In this document: positions 37,413 through 45,896 of the stretch, piece after piece
How the letters are laid out: the number at the start of each line of letters is the position of its first letter
Numbering within the stretch: position 1 is the stretch's first letter
From: Bacteroidales bacterium
GTDB taxonomy: Bacteria > Bacteroidota > Bacteroidia > Bacteroidales > JAADGE01
DNA: 64,000 nt
Direction: 5' to 3'
NCBI GenBank assembly: GCA_021108035.1
Contig: JAIORQ010000070.1
Location: 1-64,000 of the forward strand
The notes under the pieces: generated by a model
Seen by the model: only the letters and a program-made list of their open reading frames with translations
Database searches by the model: none
Told to the model about the DNA's origin: nothing
Position numbers and translations under genes: made by a program

Positions 37413-37693
37413 ATGAAAGTTATTTTAGATCATAATCTGCCTCAAGAAAAAGCAATACCTTGTGCTGAAAAGATATTTAAAGATCTTTCGGTAAAATATG
37501 TGAGCAAAAAACTGAAGGTAACAAAATCTTTTTTTCATTCAGAATTAGGGGTATGAATATTTCCGGAACCATAACTGTCAGTGAAAATAATGTTTCAATT
37601 GAAAGCAAATTACCGTTTGCAGCAAGGATCTTTCAAGGATTAATTGAAAATAAGATCAGAGAAAATGCTGATGAGAAAATTGCCGAATGTTAA
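37413..37693 (+). pseudogene. Frameshifted PHA-system family protein (PHA_gran_rgn-like)
   Basis: The first frame reads MKVILDHNLPQEKAIPCAEK and continues to KYVSKK, then ends at TGA 37554-37556. The second frame reads GNKIFFSFRIRGMNISGTIT, then SIESKLPFAARIFQGLIENK, ending at 37693. Joined with one extra base in the A6 run at 37506-37511, both halves give a single about 93-residue protein of the polyhydroxyalkanoic acid system family. The break is therefore a one-base loss in a homopolymer, either real or a sequencing error. Confidence 0.7.
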
Positions 37694-37767
37694 TACAATC
37701 AATTTAATATAAGGCACTTATATCAGATTGCAGGCACAATAACAGTGTAAAAATATCCCTAATTCCG

Positions 37768-38691
37768 ATGAACTTAAAACTAAGTAAGATGAAGAGTTTA
37801 ACAACCATTTTATTATTATTCACTTTTACCGGTTCAGGATTAGCCCTTAAACCTGATACTACATATCATTGGAAACCTAATGTTTACGGAATGATGTTTA
37901 AGGAATATAATGTTAAAACATCTGACAATTATACTCTTAAAGCATGGTTTTACCCTGCACAAAAAGCTCTTTCAAGAGATTCTATGATATATTATTTTAA
38001 CAAAAAGACAGAAATTAGGCCATACAAGATTAACAAAGATAAAAAACCAACTATAATAATTTGCAACGGAGATGCCGGCAATATGGAACAACTATTAGAT
38101 TTTGCATATACATACAGCACAAGTGGATTTAATGTATTAACATTTGATTGGCGAGGTTTTGGTGAAAGTCAAGCATTTCCTATTGATACAAATTACATGG
38201 TATATTCTGAATTTATTATTGATTATGATGCTGTAATTGATTTTACAAAACAGATAGAAACTGTTGATGCAAATAAAATTGGAGTTTTTGGTTTTTCAAC
38301 AGGTGCTTTTTTATCATTTGCAATTGCAACAAAAAGAAAAGAAATTAAAGCAATTGTTACAAGAGGTATTTTCTCTGATTATAAAAATATAGTTACAAGA
38401 TTAAAGGAAATTAACTCAAACGATACATATTGGATACCTGAAAACATTGATGATTTTTCACCAAAAAATAATTGGAAAAATTTTACAACCCCTATATTTT
38501 TAATTGTTGGAGAAAATGATAAACGAACACCTAAAGAATGTTCTGTAGAAATCATTTCAAATGTAAAAAGTAATATTCGTGAATTATGGGTTGTTGAAAA
38601 TGCTGCTCATGGTGGTAAATTAGCACCGGAGATTTTAGAAGAATCTTTATTTTATGAAAAAACGATAAGATTTTATAAAGAAAATTTATAA
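37768..38691 (+). CDS. Secreted alpha/beta hydrolase
   Basis: This 307-residue protein has an N-terminal signal sequence, with a second in-frame ATG at 37789 that gives a shorter one (MKSLTTILLLFTFTGSG). The hydrolase fold shows oxyanion region NGDAGNMEQ, nucleophile Ser in GVFGFSTGAF, acid in VGENDKRTP and His in AAHGGK. It belongs to the serine-aminopeptidase S33/BAAT-like group; the substrate is unknown. It stands alone upstream of the ChaN-like gene. Confidence 0.85.
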   Translation: MNLKLSKMKSLTTILLLFTFTGSGLALKPDTTYHWKPNVYGMMFKEYNVKTSDNYTLKAWFYPAQKALSRDSMIYYFNKKTEIRPYKINKDKKPTIIICNGDAGNMEQLLDFAYTYSTSGFNVLTFDWRGFGESQAFPIDTNYMVYSEFIIDYDAVIDFTKQIETVDANKIGVFGFSTGAFLSFAIATKRKEIKAIVTRGIFSDYKNIVTRLKEINSNDTYWIPENIDDFSPKNNWKNFTTPIFLIVGENDKRTPKECSVEIISNVKSNIRELWVVENAAHGGKLAPEILEESLFYEKTIRFYKENL

Positions 38692-38813
38692 CTTACGGTT
38701 TATTATATCTCTTGTTTTATACATGTCTGTTATCCAAGCAATATTTTTGTCAACTTTATATTACATGAAAAAGCTGACATATTACTAATAAAACTTAACT
38801 AAATTATTTTCAG

Positions 38814-39674
38814 ATGAAAGCAAAACTATTAATACCTTTAACAATAATACTTATGAGTTTCATATCTCATAATCCGGCTTATCAAATATTTGATAAATCA
38901 GGCAAAAAAACTAAATACTCCAAAATGATCAAAGCATTAAGTAAGGCAGAAATCATTTTTATAGGAGAATTGCATAACAATCCAATCAGCCATTGGACGG
39001 AACTTGAAATAACAAAAGATTTGGCAGAGCTAAATCCAACCGGACTTACATTGGGTGCAGAAATGTTTGAAGCAGACCAACAACTGATTATTGATGAATA
39101 TTTACAAGGTCTTATTCTTGAAAAAAAGTTTGAAGGTGATGTAAGATTATGGCCGAATTACGAAACAGATTATAAACCCTTAATGAGTTTTGCGAAAGAA
39201 AATAACTGTAATTTTATTGCAACAAATATCCCCAGAAGATATGCAAGTATTGTTTTTAAATCCGGTTTTGAAGGCTTAAATAAATTAAGCAAGGAAGCAA
39301 AATCATATATTGCCCCCCTACCCATTGCTTATGACCCTAATGTAAAATGTTATGCAGATATGACAGAATTAGGTAAAAAGATGGGACACGGAAATCCTAA
39401 TTTCCCGAAAGCACAAGCAATAAAAGATGCAACAATGTCACATTTTATTCTTAAGAATCTTGAAAAAGGTAAAATTTTCATCCATTATAACGGTGCGTAT
39501 CATTCTGATAATTTTGAAGGAATTGTTTGGTATCTTAAGAAAGCAAATCCTGATTTAAAAATCATTACGATTACAACTGTTGAGCAAAAAGATATTGACC
39601 AATTAACAGAAGATGAAAAAAACAAAGCTGATTTTATTATAGCTGTTCCGGATAATATGACAAAGACATATTAA
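38814..39674 (+). CDS. ChaN-like iron-regulated / haem-binding protein
   Basis: This 286-residue protein has a signal peptide (about 1-17) and the ChaN fold signature: IIFIGELHNNPISHWTEL, LTLGAEMFEADQQLIIDEYL, and the C-terminal IHYNGAYHSDNFEG. ChaN proteins bind haem or haem-like ligands at the envelope in other bacteria, so a role in haem or iron handling is inferred. There is no lipobox. A palindromic repeat follows its stop codon. Confidence 0.88.
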   Translation: MKAKLLIPLTIILMSFISHNPAYQIFDKSGKKTKYSKMIKALSKAEIIFIGELHNNPISHWTELEITKDLAELNPTGLTLGAEMFEADQQLIIDEYLQGLILEKKFEGDVRLWPNYETDYKPLMSFAKENNCNFIATNIPRRYASIVFKSGFEGLNKLSKEAKSYIAPLPIAYDPNVKCYADMTELGKKMGHGNPNFPKAQAIKDATMSHFILKNLEKGKIFIHYNGAYHSDNFEGIVWYLKKANPDLKIITITTVEQKDIDQLTEDEKNKADFIIAVPDNMTKTY

Positions 39675-39675
39675 C

Positions 39676-39726
39676 GCTCTTTCGGATTTGAAATCCGAAA
39701 GAATCTGTTTTGGATTTGTAATCCCG
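39676..39726. repeat. Dispersed palindromic repeat, copy 2 (after the ChaN-like gene)
   Basis: CTCTTTCGGATTTGAAATCCGAAAG is followed by GGATTTGTAATCCCG. It belongs to the same family as copies at 30484-30538 and 53459-53513. Confidence 0.85.
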
Positions 39727-39828
39727 TGAAGTAAAATAAACAGATGAAATATGCCATTTCCTGTTGAAGAAAAATATACATTGGATATTCTATCCTTTTT
39801 TTGATAAATCAAATAAAAAAAATCTATA

Positions 39829-40962
39829 ATGAAGTTAAAAAAACTCACACCAATCGCATTCATTTCCTTATTATTAACAACAACAATGGCTTGCAGCCAA
39901 AGCAACTCAGAAACAGAAAATAAAAGTTCGGAAAACGATACAGTTACACAAATAATTGAAAAAAAATACGACCCGAAACTTGATACTATTTCAATTATCG
40001 GTGTCGGCGATATGATGCTCGGAACAAATTATCCGAAATCACCAAACTATTTACCTCCGAATAACGATTGTAGTTCATTAATTGCACCTGTTGCAGATAT
40101 TTTAAGAGATGCAGATTTAACATTCGGTAACAGTGAAGGCGTTTTCTCTGATAAACCTGAATATGCACGACCTTGTAATGATCCGAGATGGTGCTATCGT
40201 TTCTGCATGCCCGAAAAATATGTAAATTGCTTTGTTGATGCAGGTTTCGATGTTGTCAGCATCGGAAATAACCATCTTGGTGATCTCGGAGCATACGGAA
40301 GAAAAAATACGATAAAAGTTTTAGAAGAAGCAGGATTGCACTTTGCCGGGTTAACAACTCATCCGACAGATACTTTTACATTAAACGGTATAAAATACGG
40401 GTTTTGTGCATTTGCTCCTAATGAAGGAACATGTCAAATAACTGATTATGCTTTATTAGAAAAAACCGTAAAAGAATTGAAAAAAGATTGCCAAATTGTG
40501 ATAGTCTCTTTTCATGGCGGAGCAGAAGGAAGCAAACATGAACATCTGACAAGAAAAACTGAAGTTTTTCTCGGCCAAAACAGAGGAAATGTGTATAAAT
40601 TTGCTCATACAGCTATTGATGCGGGAGCAGACATTGTTTTCGGACACGGCCCGCATGTTACACGTGCTGTTGAAGTTTACAAAAACCGATTTATTGCATA
40701 CAGTATGGGAAACTTTTGCACATACAGAAGATTTAACATCAAAGGCGTAAGCGGAATAGCTCCCATAATTAAAGTATATATCAACGGAAAAGGTGAATTT
40801 ATAAAAGGCGAAATCACAGCAAGCTATCAAGATAAAATGACCGGAACAAAGTTAGACCCTAATAACAGAATTATAACTCGAATGCAAGAATTAATAAAAC
40901 AAGATATTCCCGAATCAGTTATTGAAATTAAAAATAACGGGGATATTGTGTTAAAAAAATAA
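39829..40962 (+). CDS. CapA-family lipoprotein (metallophosphatase fold)
   Basis: This 377-residue protein has a lipobox TMAC at about residues 19-22, then the CapA/PgsA metallophosphatase-like domain: IIGVGDMMLG, LTFGNSEGVF, SIGNNHLGDLG, IVSFHGGAEG, FGHGPHVTR and AYSMGNF. Relatives take part in poly-gamma-glutamate capsule synthesis or other surface polymer work; the exact substrate is not known. The last 64 codons and the stop lie in the exact 200-bp direct repeat whose second copy is at 43441-43640. Confidence 0.88.
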   Translation: MKLKKLTPIAFISLLLTTTMACSQSNSETENKSSENDTVTQIIEKKYDPKLDTISIIGVGDMMLGTNYPKSPNYLPPNNDCSSLIAPVADILRDADLTFGNSEGVFSDKPEYARPCNDPRWCYRFCMPEKYVNCFVDAGFDVVSIGNNHLGDLGAYGRKNTIKVLEEAGLHFAGLTTHPTDTFTLNGIKYGFCAFAPNEGTCQITDYALLEKTVKELKKDCQIVIVSFHGGAEGSKHEHLTRKTEVFLGQNRGNVYKFAHTAIDAGADIVFGHGPHVTRAVEVYKNRFIAYSMGNFCTYRRFNIKGVSGIAPIIKVYINGKGEFIKGEITASYQDKMTGTKLDPNNRIITRMQELIKQDIPESVIEIKNNGDIVLKK

Positions 40963-40970
40963 GGTTCTCA
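40771..40970. repeat. 200-bp direct repeat, left copy (capA 3' end)
   Basis: This copy covers the capA 3' end and a few bases after its stop. It is identical base for base to 43441-43640 (one more matching base precedes it). Confidence 0.95.
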
Positions 40971-40975
40971 TAAGT

Positions 40976-41329
40976 TTATAAAAGGTTCATACTTGTCAAT
41001 ATTCTTTTTTGTATGTTTTTTGGTAAGTTACTTTTTTCAATTTCTGTTTTCTTTTTTATTTTGAGTAAATCTTTTTCGTAGTTATATTGTAGTTGTAACC
41101 AAAAATCAGTATCAATATTTAATATGGTTTCTAGTTTTAGTGCGATATCAATAGTAATATATTCTTTTCCGTTGATAATTTTTTTTATTGAATTTTCAGA
41201 AATTTGACTGTTAATCGCAAACTCTTTAACTGAAATTTGTTTATACTCCAATTCTTGTTTCAGCAACACTCCGGGATGTGTAGCTTTTCCGGGGATTATA
41301 TTGTCGGTAAGTTCAAATTTATCATTCAT
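40976..41329 (-). CDS. higA: HigA-family antitoxin (XRE helix-turn-helix)
   Basis: This 117-residue protein has the HigA hallmark THPGVLLKQELEYKQISVKE, then a helix-turn-helix (about 35-90, ISENSIKKIINGKEYITIDIALKL). The typical role is to bind and neutralise HigB and repress the operon. It overlaps the 3' end of higB by 8 nt, consistent with the toxin-first higBA order. The pair is the first module of the segment bracketed by the 200-bp direct repeats. Confidence 0.9.
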   Translation of the reverse strand: MNDKFELTDNIIPGKATHPGVLLKQELEYKQISVKEFAINSQISENSIKKIINGKEYITIDIALKLETILNIDTDFWLQLQYNYEKDLLKIKKKTEIEKSNLPKNIQKRILTSMNLL

Positions 41330-41600
41330 AATGCTTTGATATTTTCAAAATTATTATTGTGTTTGGTTTTTCAAAATCAAATTCTAAACGGTATTGCTTA
41401 TTAATTCTTGCAGTCCAACGTTTTTTATATTTTTCGATATTTAAACTTGAAATTTTGGATAAACTATTTATGCTGTTTGCCGACTTAATAAAATTGATTA
41501 AATCAATATATTTATACAATATATTTTTATTTAGATTTTTATTTTTTAACGGATACAAATAAAGATCCATTAACTTCTTATTTCCAAATCTTATTATCAT
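41322..41600 (-). CDS. higB: HigB-family toxin (RelE/ParE superfamily)
   Basis: This 92-residue protein has the typical HigB start MIIRFGNKKLMDLY and C-terminal KRWTARINKQYRLEFDFEKP, ending in a beta strand. The family encodes ribosome-dependent mRNA interferases. I chose ATG 41600 rather than the upstream MYLCIL start, because the family begins there. It is translated just before higA. Confidence 0.88.
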   Translation of the reverse strand: MIIRFGNKKLMDLYLYPLKNKNLNKNILYKYIDLINFIKSANSINSLSKISSLNIEKYKKRWTARINKQYRLEFDFEKPNTIIILKISKHYE

Positions 41601-41737
41601 TTTTATTAAAATACAAAGATACAACTTTTTTATTATATATTTGTAACCCTCTTTTTTACTTCACTCAACACAATTTGCTTTTCCTTTCATTCTAAGTTTT
41701 ATATACTTATTGAAATATGATAAAAAAATAAATAATT

Positions 41738-43474
41738 ATGAAGAAAATTATTACAGTTTTTATTTTAATTACACTTCTTTCCTGTGATAAAATTAACCAA
41801 ATTAAGTATGTTCGTTTTATTGACAGAGATCAAGACAGTATTCTTGATGCAAAAAACGGGAAATTTATAAATAAATTAACCGAATTTAATTGCACAGGAA
41901 AATTATATTATTTATGCAAAGTATGGGGGCATTTGAAATATTATGGCAATGAAGATACTGATTGGAATAATATTTTAATCTCAAAATTAAATAAAGTAGA
42001 AAAAAGCAAAAATAAAAATGAGTTTATTTCAGTAATTAATTCTATGTTCTCGCATATAAAAACGGATTATAAGAAAAAGAGTATTAATATTGACGAATCT
42101 GAATTTTCACTTGTTAATTACAATTGGGTAAATGATTCGTTATATTTTAATAAAAATATTACTAAAAGATTAAAAAACATATCTAAAAACAGAAATTATG
42201 TAAAGAATAAATTTGCCAAACAAAGTTGGATGACCGGTACAATTAAGTTGAAAAAAGAAACAAAATATGATACAAATTATTATCCGAATAAAAATGTGAG
42301 ACTCTTAGGATTATTTGAATATTGGAATTTTATCAATTACTATTATGTATATAAAAACGAAATTACTGAAAATTGGGACAGTGTTTTATTAGAATCAATA
42401 AACAGTTTTGTAAAAGCTGAAAATGCCGTTGATTATCATCTTTCTGTTCAAGAGTTAACAAGTAAGTTATATGATTGTCATTCATATACAACTTCTGATG
42501 TTCTTGAAAGATATTTCGGCAGAAATGTACCGAATTTCAGAATGAAAAAAATTAACGACACATTTATTGTATGTAAAATACGTGCTCATGAATTAGATAA
42601 TAAAAAAATCAAAGTCGGTGATATTATCACAAAAATAAATAATATTGATGTTGAAAAAATATATATAAAACTTAATAGATATATAAAATGTGCAAACCCC
42701 CAATCTGAGCAAAGAATGATTAATCCTTATATTTTAGCTTCCTCAAAAGACACTAATAAAATTACTTTTTTACGTAACAATAAAAAAATTACATCCAAAA
42801 TACTTTTTAAGGATTATGAAATTTATAAAAACGCAGAAATTTCTTATGCAAAATCTTTAAAAGAAAAGATTGTATGCAACCGGTATCAAGACAGTATTGC
42901 ATATCTTAATCTTAAATATTTGTTTAAAAATAATATCAGAGATAATATAAAAGAGCTTAAAAAAGCTAAAAAGATCATAATTGATTTACGGTGCTATCCC
43001 AATAAAGGTGTATCAATAATACTTGCAAATTTTATTATATCTGAAAAAACTGATTTTTTTTTAAGCTCTTATTCTGATGTTCATTCTCCCGGTTTGTTGA
43101 GATATAAAACCGGACACAAGTTAGGGAGAGACGGATATGCAAACAAAAGCAAAATTGTAGTATTAGTTAATGAATATACTCAAAGTCAGGCTGAGTTCCT
43201 TACAATGGCATTGCAAACTTCTGAAAATGTCACTGTTATAGGAAGTCAAACAGCCGGTTCAAACGGAAATATTACTCAATTTGAATTCCCCGGTAAAATC
43301 AAAACAGTTTTTTCCGGCATCGGTATTTATTACCCTGATTTAACACCGACTCAAAGAGTAGGAATTAAAATTGATTACGAGATTACGCCGACAATCAGAG
43401 GGATACAAGAAGGCAAGGATGAAATTTTAGAGAGAGCTATAAAGTATATATCAACGGAAAAGGTGAATTTATAA
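41738..43474 (+). CDS. S41-family C-terminal processing peptidase, lipoprotein, with rearranged 3' end
   Basis: This 578-residue lipoprotein (lipobox TLLSC at 12-16) has an N-terminal helical domain, a PDZ domain (about 265-330) and the tail-specific protease domain with nucleophile Ser483 in NEYTQSQAEFL. The KDEILERAIKYI ending fits the family. The last ten residues (YISTEKVNL) and the stop are encoded within the start of the 200-bp direct repeat, in a different frame from capA, so the original 3' end of this gene was replaced at a microhomology (TAAAGTATATAT). Confidence 0.85.
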   Translation: MKKIITVFILITLLSCDKINQIKYVRFIDRDQDSILDAKNGKFINKLTEFNCTGKLYYLCKVWGHLKYYGNEDTDWNNILISKLNKVEKSKNKNEFISVINSMFSHIKTDYKKKSINIDESEFSLVNYNWVNDSLYFNKNITKRLKNISKNRNYVKNKFAKQSWMTGTIKLKKETKYDTNYYPNKNVRLLGLFEYWNFINYYYVYKNEITENWDSVLLESINSFVKAENAVDYHLSVQELTSKLYDCHSYTTSDVLERYFGRNVPNFRMKKINDTFIVCKIRAHELDNKKIKVGDIITKINNIDVEKIYIKLNRYIKCANPQSEQRMINPYILASSKDTNKITFLRNNKKITSKILFKDYEIYKNAEISYAKSLKEKIVCNRYQDSIAYLNLKYLFKNNIRDNIKELKKAKKIIIDLRCYPNKGVSIILANFIISEKTDFFLSSYSDVHSPGLLRYKTGHKLGRDGYANKSKIVVLVNEYTQSQAEFLTMALQTSENVTVIGSQTAGSNGNITQFEFPGKIKTVFSGIGIYYPDLTPTQRVGIKIDYEITPTIRGIQEGKDEILERAIKYISTEKVNL

Positions 43475-43640
43475 AAGGCGAAATCACAGCAAGCTATCAA
43501 GATAAAATGACCGGAACAAAGTTAGACCCTAATAACAGAATTATAACTCGAATGCAAGAATTAATAAAACAAGATATTCCCGAATCAGTTATTGAAATTA
43601 AAAATAACGGGGATATTGTGTTAAAAAAATAAGGTTCTCA
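43441..43640. repeat. 200-bp direct repeat, right copy (orphan capA 3' fragment)
   Basis: This exact duplicate of 40771-40970 carries codons for the CapA C-terminus and its stop but no start. It marks the right edge of the higBA/S41 segment. Confidence 0.95.
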
Positions 43641-43854
43641 AAATTAAAATTGTTGTATTGCTGAAAAGAAAAAACATATTGTAAAATCTTTGATGTTTTT
43701 GGAGTAATGCCATATCTATGCTTTCCCTTTATTTCATTCAACCATTAAATCATTCACTTATTTCACCGTTATTTATTAAGAATCATTCCAAATTACAAAA
43801 AATTCGTAAAAAAATCATTTCCCCCCGGTTATAATTTCTTAGCCAAAGCTATTA
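43475..43854. other. Orphan capA tail plus AT-rich gap
   Basis: Apart from the duplicated capA tail up to 43640, the rest of this stretch holds no supported gene. A C-rich tract (43821-43827) and AT-rich DNA precede the small HTH gene. Confidence 0.7.
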
Positions 43855-43896
43855 ATGTTTAGAGTTAAGTTTTATTTAAAATCTAAAAACAGCAAA

Positions 43897-44082
43897 ATGA
43901 GAAAAAATCAAAACAACGGGGCAAAAACCCGCAAGGAAATGGCAACTGAATTCAATTTTACACGAAAAACATTTTGGAGAAAGATAAAGAAGCATAATAT
44001 CAAATTAGCAAACGGCTTAATAATGCCCAAAGACCAAGAAATAATTTATAAAGCATTCGGCAAACCGGGGAATGTCCCTTAA
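43897..44082 (+). CDS. Small helix-turn-helix protein upstream of the lanthipeptide genes
   Basis: This 61-residue protein contains KTRKEMATEFNFTRKTFWRK, which reads as a helix-turn-helix, and IKLANGLIMPKDQEIIYKAFG. I took ATG 43897. Short HTH proteins of this KTRKExAxxxxxxxTFxRxIKKxxI type recur in Bacteroidota. Its stop codon lies in a decamer triple repeat (44071-44100). It could be a local regulator of the downstream cluster, but that rests only on position. Confidence 0.55.
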   Translation: MRKNQNNGAKTRKEMATEFNFTRKTFWRKIKKHNIKLANGLIMPKDQEIIYKAFGKPGNVP

Positions 44083-44103
44083 TGTCCCTTAATGTCCCGG
44101 TTT
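44062..44103. repeat. Triple decamer repeat within an inverted repeat
   Basis: AATGTCCCTT is present twice and AATGTCCCGG once, in tandem (44071-44100). AAACCGGG (44062-44069) and CCCGGTTT (44096-44103) are exact inverted arms. It may be a terminator or an operator of the adjacent HTH gene. Confidence 0.75.
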
Positions 44104-44143
44104 GTACTTTTTATTTCAAATATTTCTTTTCAGTTTTGTAAAT

Positions 44144-44164
44144 GAAAATTGTGCACAGATTTTC
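44144..44164 (+). promoter_or_regulatory. Near-palindromic upstream element, copy 1 (precursor A)
   Basis: GAAAATTGTGCACAGATTTTC is nearly self-complementary around TGTGCACA and lies 38 nt before the precursor A ATG. The identical 21 bp recur at 45835-45855 before precursor B, and a degenerate version lies at 46649 before lanC2. It could be an operator or part of a conserved leader. Confidence 0.65.
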
Positions 44165-44202
44165 AAAAAATTATTTTAGTTATTTACTTTAAATTTTTAA
44201 AA

Positions 44203-44379
44203 ATGAAAAAGAAAAAATTTAACAAAAAGTTGGCTTTAAACAAAGAAATTGTTGCTAACCTAAATGAAATTAAAGGTGGAATTAATACTCCAAAAACTTT
44301 TGGATGTTGTCCTCTTACACCACCAACACCAACACTTATTCCTGTGTGTACAGAATTACCTAAGCCTCATTGTTTGTAA
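44203..44379 (+). CDS. Class I lanthipeptide precursor A
   Basis: This 58-residue peptide has leader MKKKKFNKKLALNKE, then IVANLNEIKGG. The KKLxLNKExIxNLNEIKGG form matches the Bacteroidota class I lanthipeptide leader family. The 32-residue core begins INTPKTFGCCPLTPPT and ends CTELPKPHCL. It contains six Thr, no Ser and four Cys (core positions 9, 10, 23, 31), so it could give up to four methyllanthionine rings. Double glycine at 25-26 suits the C39 exporter. The ATG at 44203 was chosen from alignment with precursor B. It has its own hairpin terminator. Confidence 0.88.
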   Translation: MKKKKFNKKLALNKEIVANLNEIKGGINTPKTFGCCPLTPPTPTLIPVCTELPKPHCL

Positions 44380-44401
44380 GTTTAATGAAGCCTACACTAT
44401 T

Positions 44402-44466
44402 AAATGACTATTAAGAAAGTATACATTTTAACTTATTATATTTTTTAGATAGTCATTTTTTTTATT
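44402..44466 (+). terminator. Terminator of precursor A
   Basis: AAATGACTAT (44402-44411) and ATAGTCATTT (44449-44458) are perfect complements around a 37-nt AT-rich loop, followed by a T-rich run. It would separate the abundant precursor transcript from lanC1. Confidence 0.7.
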
Positions 44467-44608
44467 CCTTAGTATCCGAAAGTGTTCAACTATCGAATTC
44501 ATAGTAGCGAATGAATGATCTAAAAAAGTTAAACAAAACAGACTTATCTTATTATTAATCACCCTGTTCATCTGCTGACTAGCAGATTTAAGGTATTTAA
44601 TTTAAAAA

Positions 44609-45796
44609 ATGAAAGTTTTATTAAGGAAAAAAATCGACGAAATAGCTTCAATATTGTTGAAGCACAACAGTAAAGAAAGTATTTCATTGTTGGGGGGAGG
44701 TTCAGGAGTATCATTATTTTTCTTTATATATTCTAAATTATATGCTAATGAAGAAAGTAATGATTTTGCGAATAGTTTATTAGCCGAGGTATTTGAAAAT
44801 GATACTGTATATCCCACCTTTGCCGGAGGTTTGTCCGGGATTGGTTGGCTGATAGAATTTCTTGAACAAAATAATTTAATTGAATGTGATACAGATGAAA
44901 CAATAGGTGAATTAGACGAGTATCTGAACAAGACAATGCTTAGTTTTTTAAATGAAGGTAATTATGATTATCTGCATGGTGCTGGTGGTATTGCTCTTTA
45001 TTTTCTAAAAAGAAACCGTTTAAATAAATTCGAAGGTTATATTTCAAATTTTGTTGATATTCTAAAAAATAAAGGCGTTTTTGATATTGAAAATGAAGTT
45101 AAATGGATATCTAAAATTGGTATTCATGAGCCAAACCCAACAGATGTTTATAATATCAGCCTTTCTCACGGACTTTCAAGCACAATTTCAATTCTGACTA
45201 AAATATGTTCTCAAAACATAAATGCCAAAACGTCTTTTGAATTATTAAAGAAATCCTTAAATTTCTTGTTAAGATATCAACAAGATGCTGAAAAGATCGG
45301 GTCATTCTTTCCTTCTACTGTTTCTATTGAAAATCATACAGCATCACAAAGCAGGTTAGGATGGTGCTACGGTGATTTAGGTATTGCTGTATCGCTTTAT
45401 AATGCTGCAAAACTACTTAATGATGCAGAAATTGAGAAGTTTGCAATTGAAGTATTATTGTTCAATTCAAAAAGAAGAGATTTGGAAGAAAATTCAGTTA
45501 GGGATGCCGGTATGTGCCATGGAACGGCAGGAATAGCCCATATTTATAAAAGAATGTTCCTTAATACGAGATTGAAAGAATTTAAAGAAACTGCAAACTT
45601 TTGGTATGAACAAACGTTAAATATGGCTTATCATAAAGATAGTTTATCCGGTTATAAAGCATTCAGAACAGAAAAATACGGCGGTTGGACAGAAGAATTT
45701 GGTTTCCTCGAAGGTATTGCCGGTATAGGTTTAGCATTAATGTCTTCAATTTCTGATATCGACCCTGCTTGGGATGAAATACTTTTATTATCATAA
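44609..45796 (+). CDS. lanC: Lanthionine synthetase C-like cyclase, copy 1
   Basis: This 395-residue LanC-type cyclase has the Zn ligands C253 (GWCYGDLGIA), C303 and H304 (GMCHGTAGIA), together with H187 (LSHGLSSTIS) and the early LHGAGGIALYF. It would add Cys thiols to dehydrated Thr/Ser of the precursors to form rings. The DNA of its last 140 bp (45641-45780) is identical to that of lanC copy 2. It has its own small upstream leader but no identical promoter element. Confidence 0.92.
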   Translation: MKVLLRKKIDEIASILLKHNSKESISLLGGGSGVSLFFFIYSKLYANEESNDFANSLLAEVFENDTVYPTFAGGLSGIGWLIEFLEQNNLIECDTDETIGELDEYLNKTMLSFLNEGNYDYLHGAGGIALYFLKRNRLNKFEGYISNFVDILKNKGVFDIENEVKWISKIGIHEPNPTDVYNISLSHGLSSTISILTKICSQNINAKTSFELLKKSLNFLLRYQQDAEKIGSFFPSTVSIENHTASQSRLGWCYGDLGIAVSLYNAAKLLNDAEIEKFAIEVLLFNSKRRDLEENSVRDAGMCHGTAGIAHIYKRMFLNTRLKEFKETANFWYEQTLNMAYHKDSLSGYKAFRTEKYGGWTEEFGFLEGIAGIGLALMSSISDIDPAWDEILLLS

Positions 45797-45834
45797 AATT
45801 GTACATACTTGTTATCAACATAATATATGTAAAC

Positions 45835-45855
45835 GAAAATTGTGCACAGATTTTC
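45835..45855 (+). promoter_or_regulatory. Near-palindromic upstream element, copy 2 (precursor B)
   Basis: This exact copy of the 21-bp element lies 41 nt before the precursor B ATG. The identity continues for a few bases on either side (GTAAAY before and CAAWWAATTATTTT after). Confidence 0.65.
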
Positions 45856-45896
45856 AATTAATTATTTTTTATTATTAACATTTAAAAAATTGTAAA

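Noticed and set aside
37506-37512. Programmed -1 frameshift at AAAAAAC in the PHA-type gene
   Set aside because: The heptamer is not in the phase required for A_AAA_AAC slippage, and no strong downstream structure is evident; a one-base loss is simpler.
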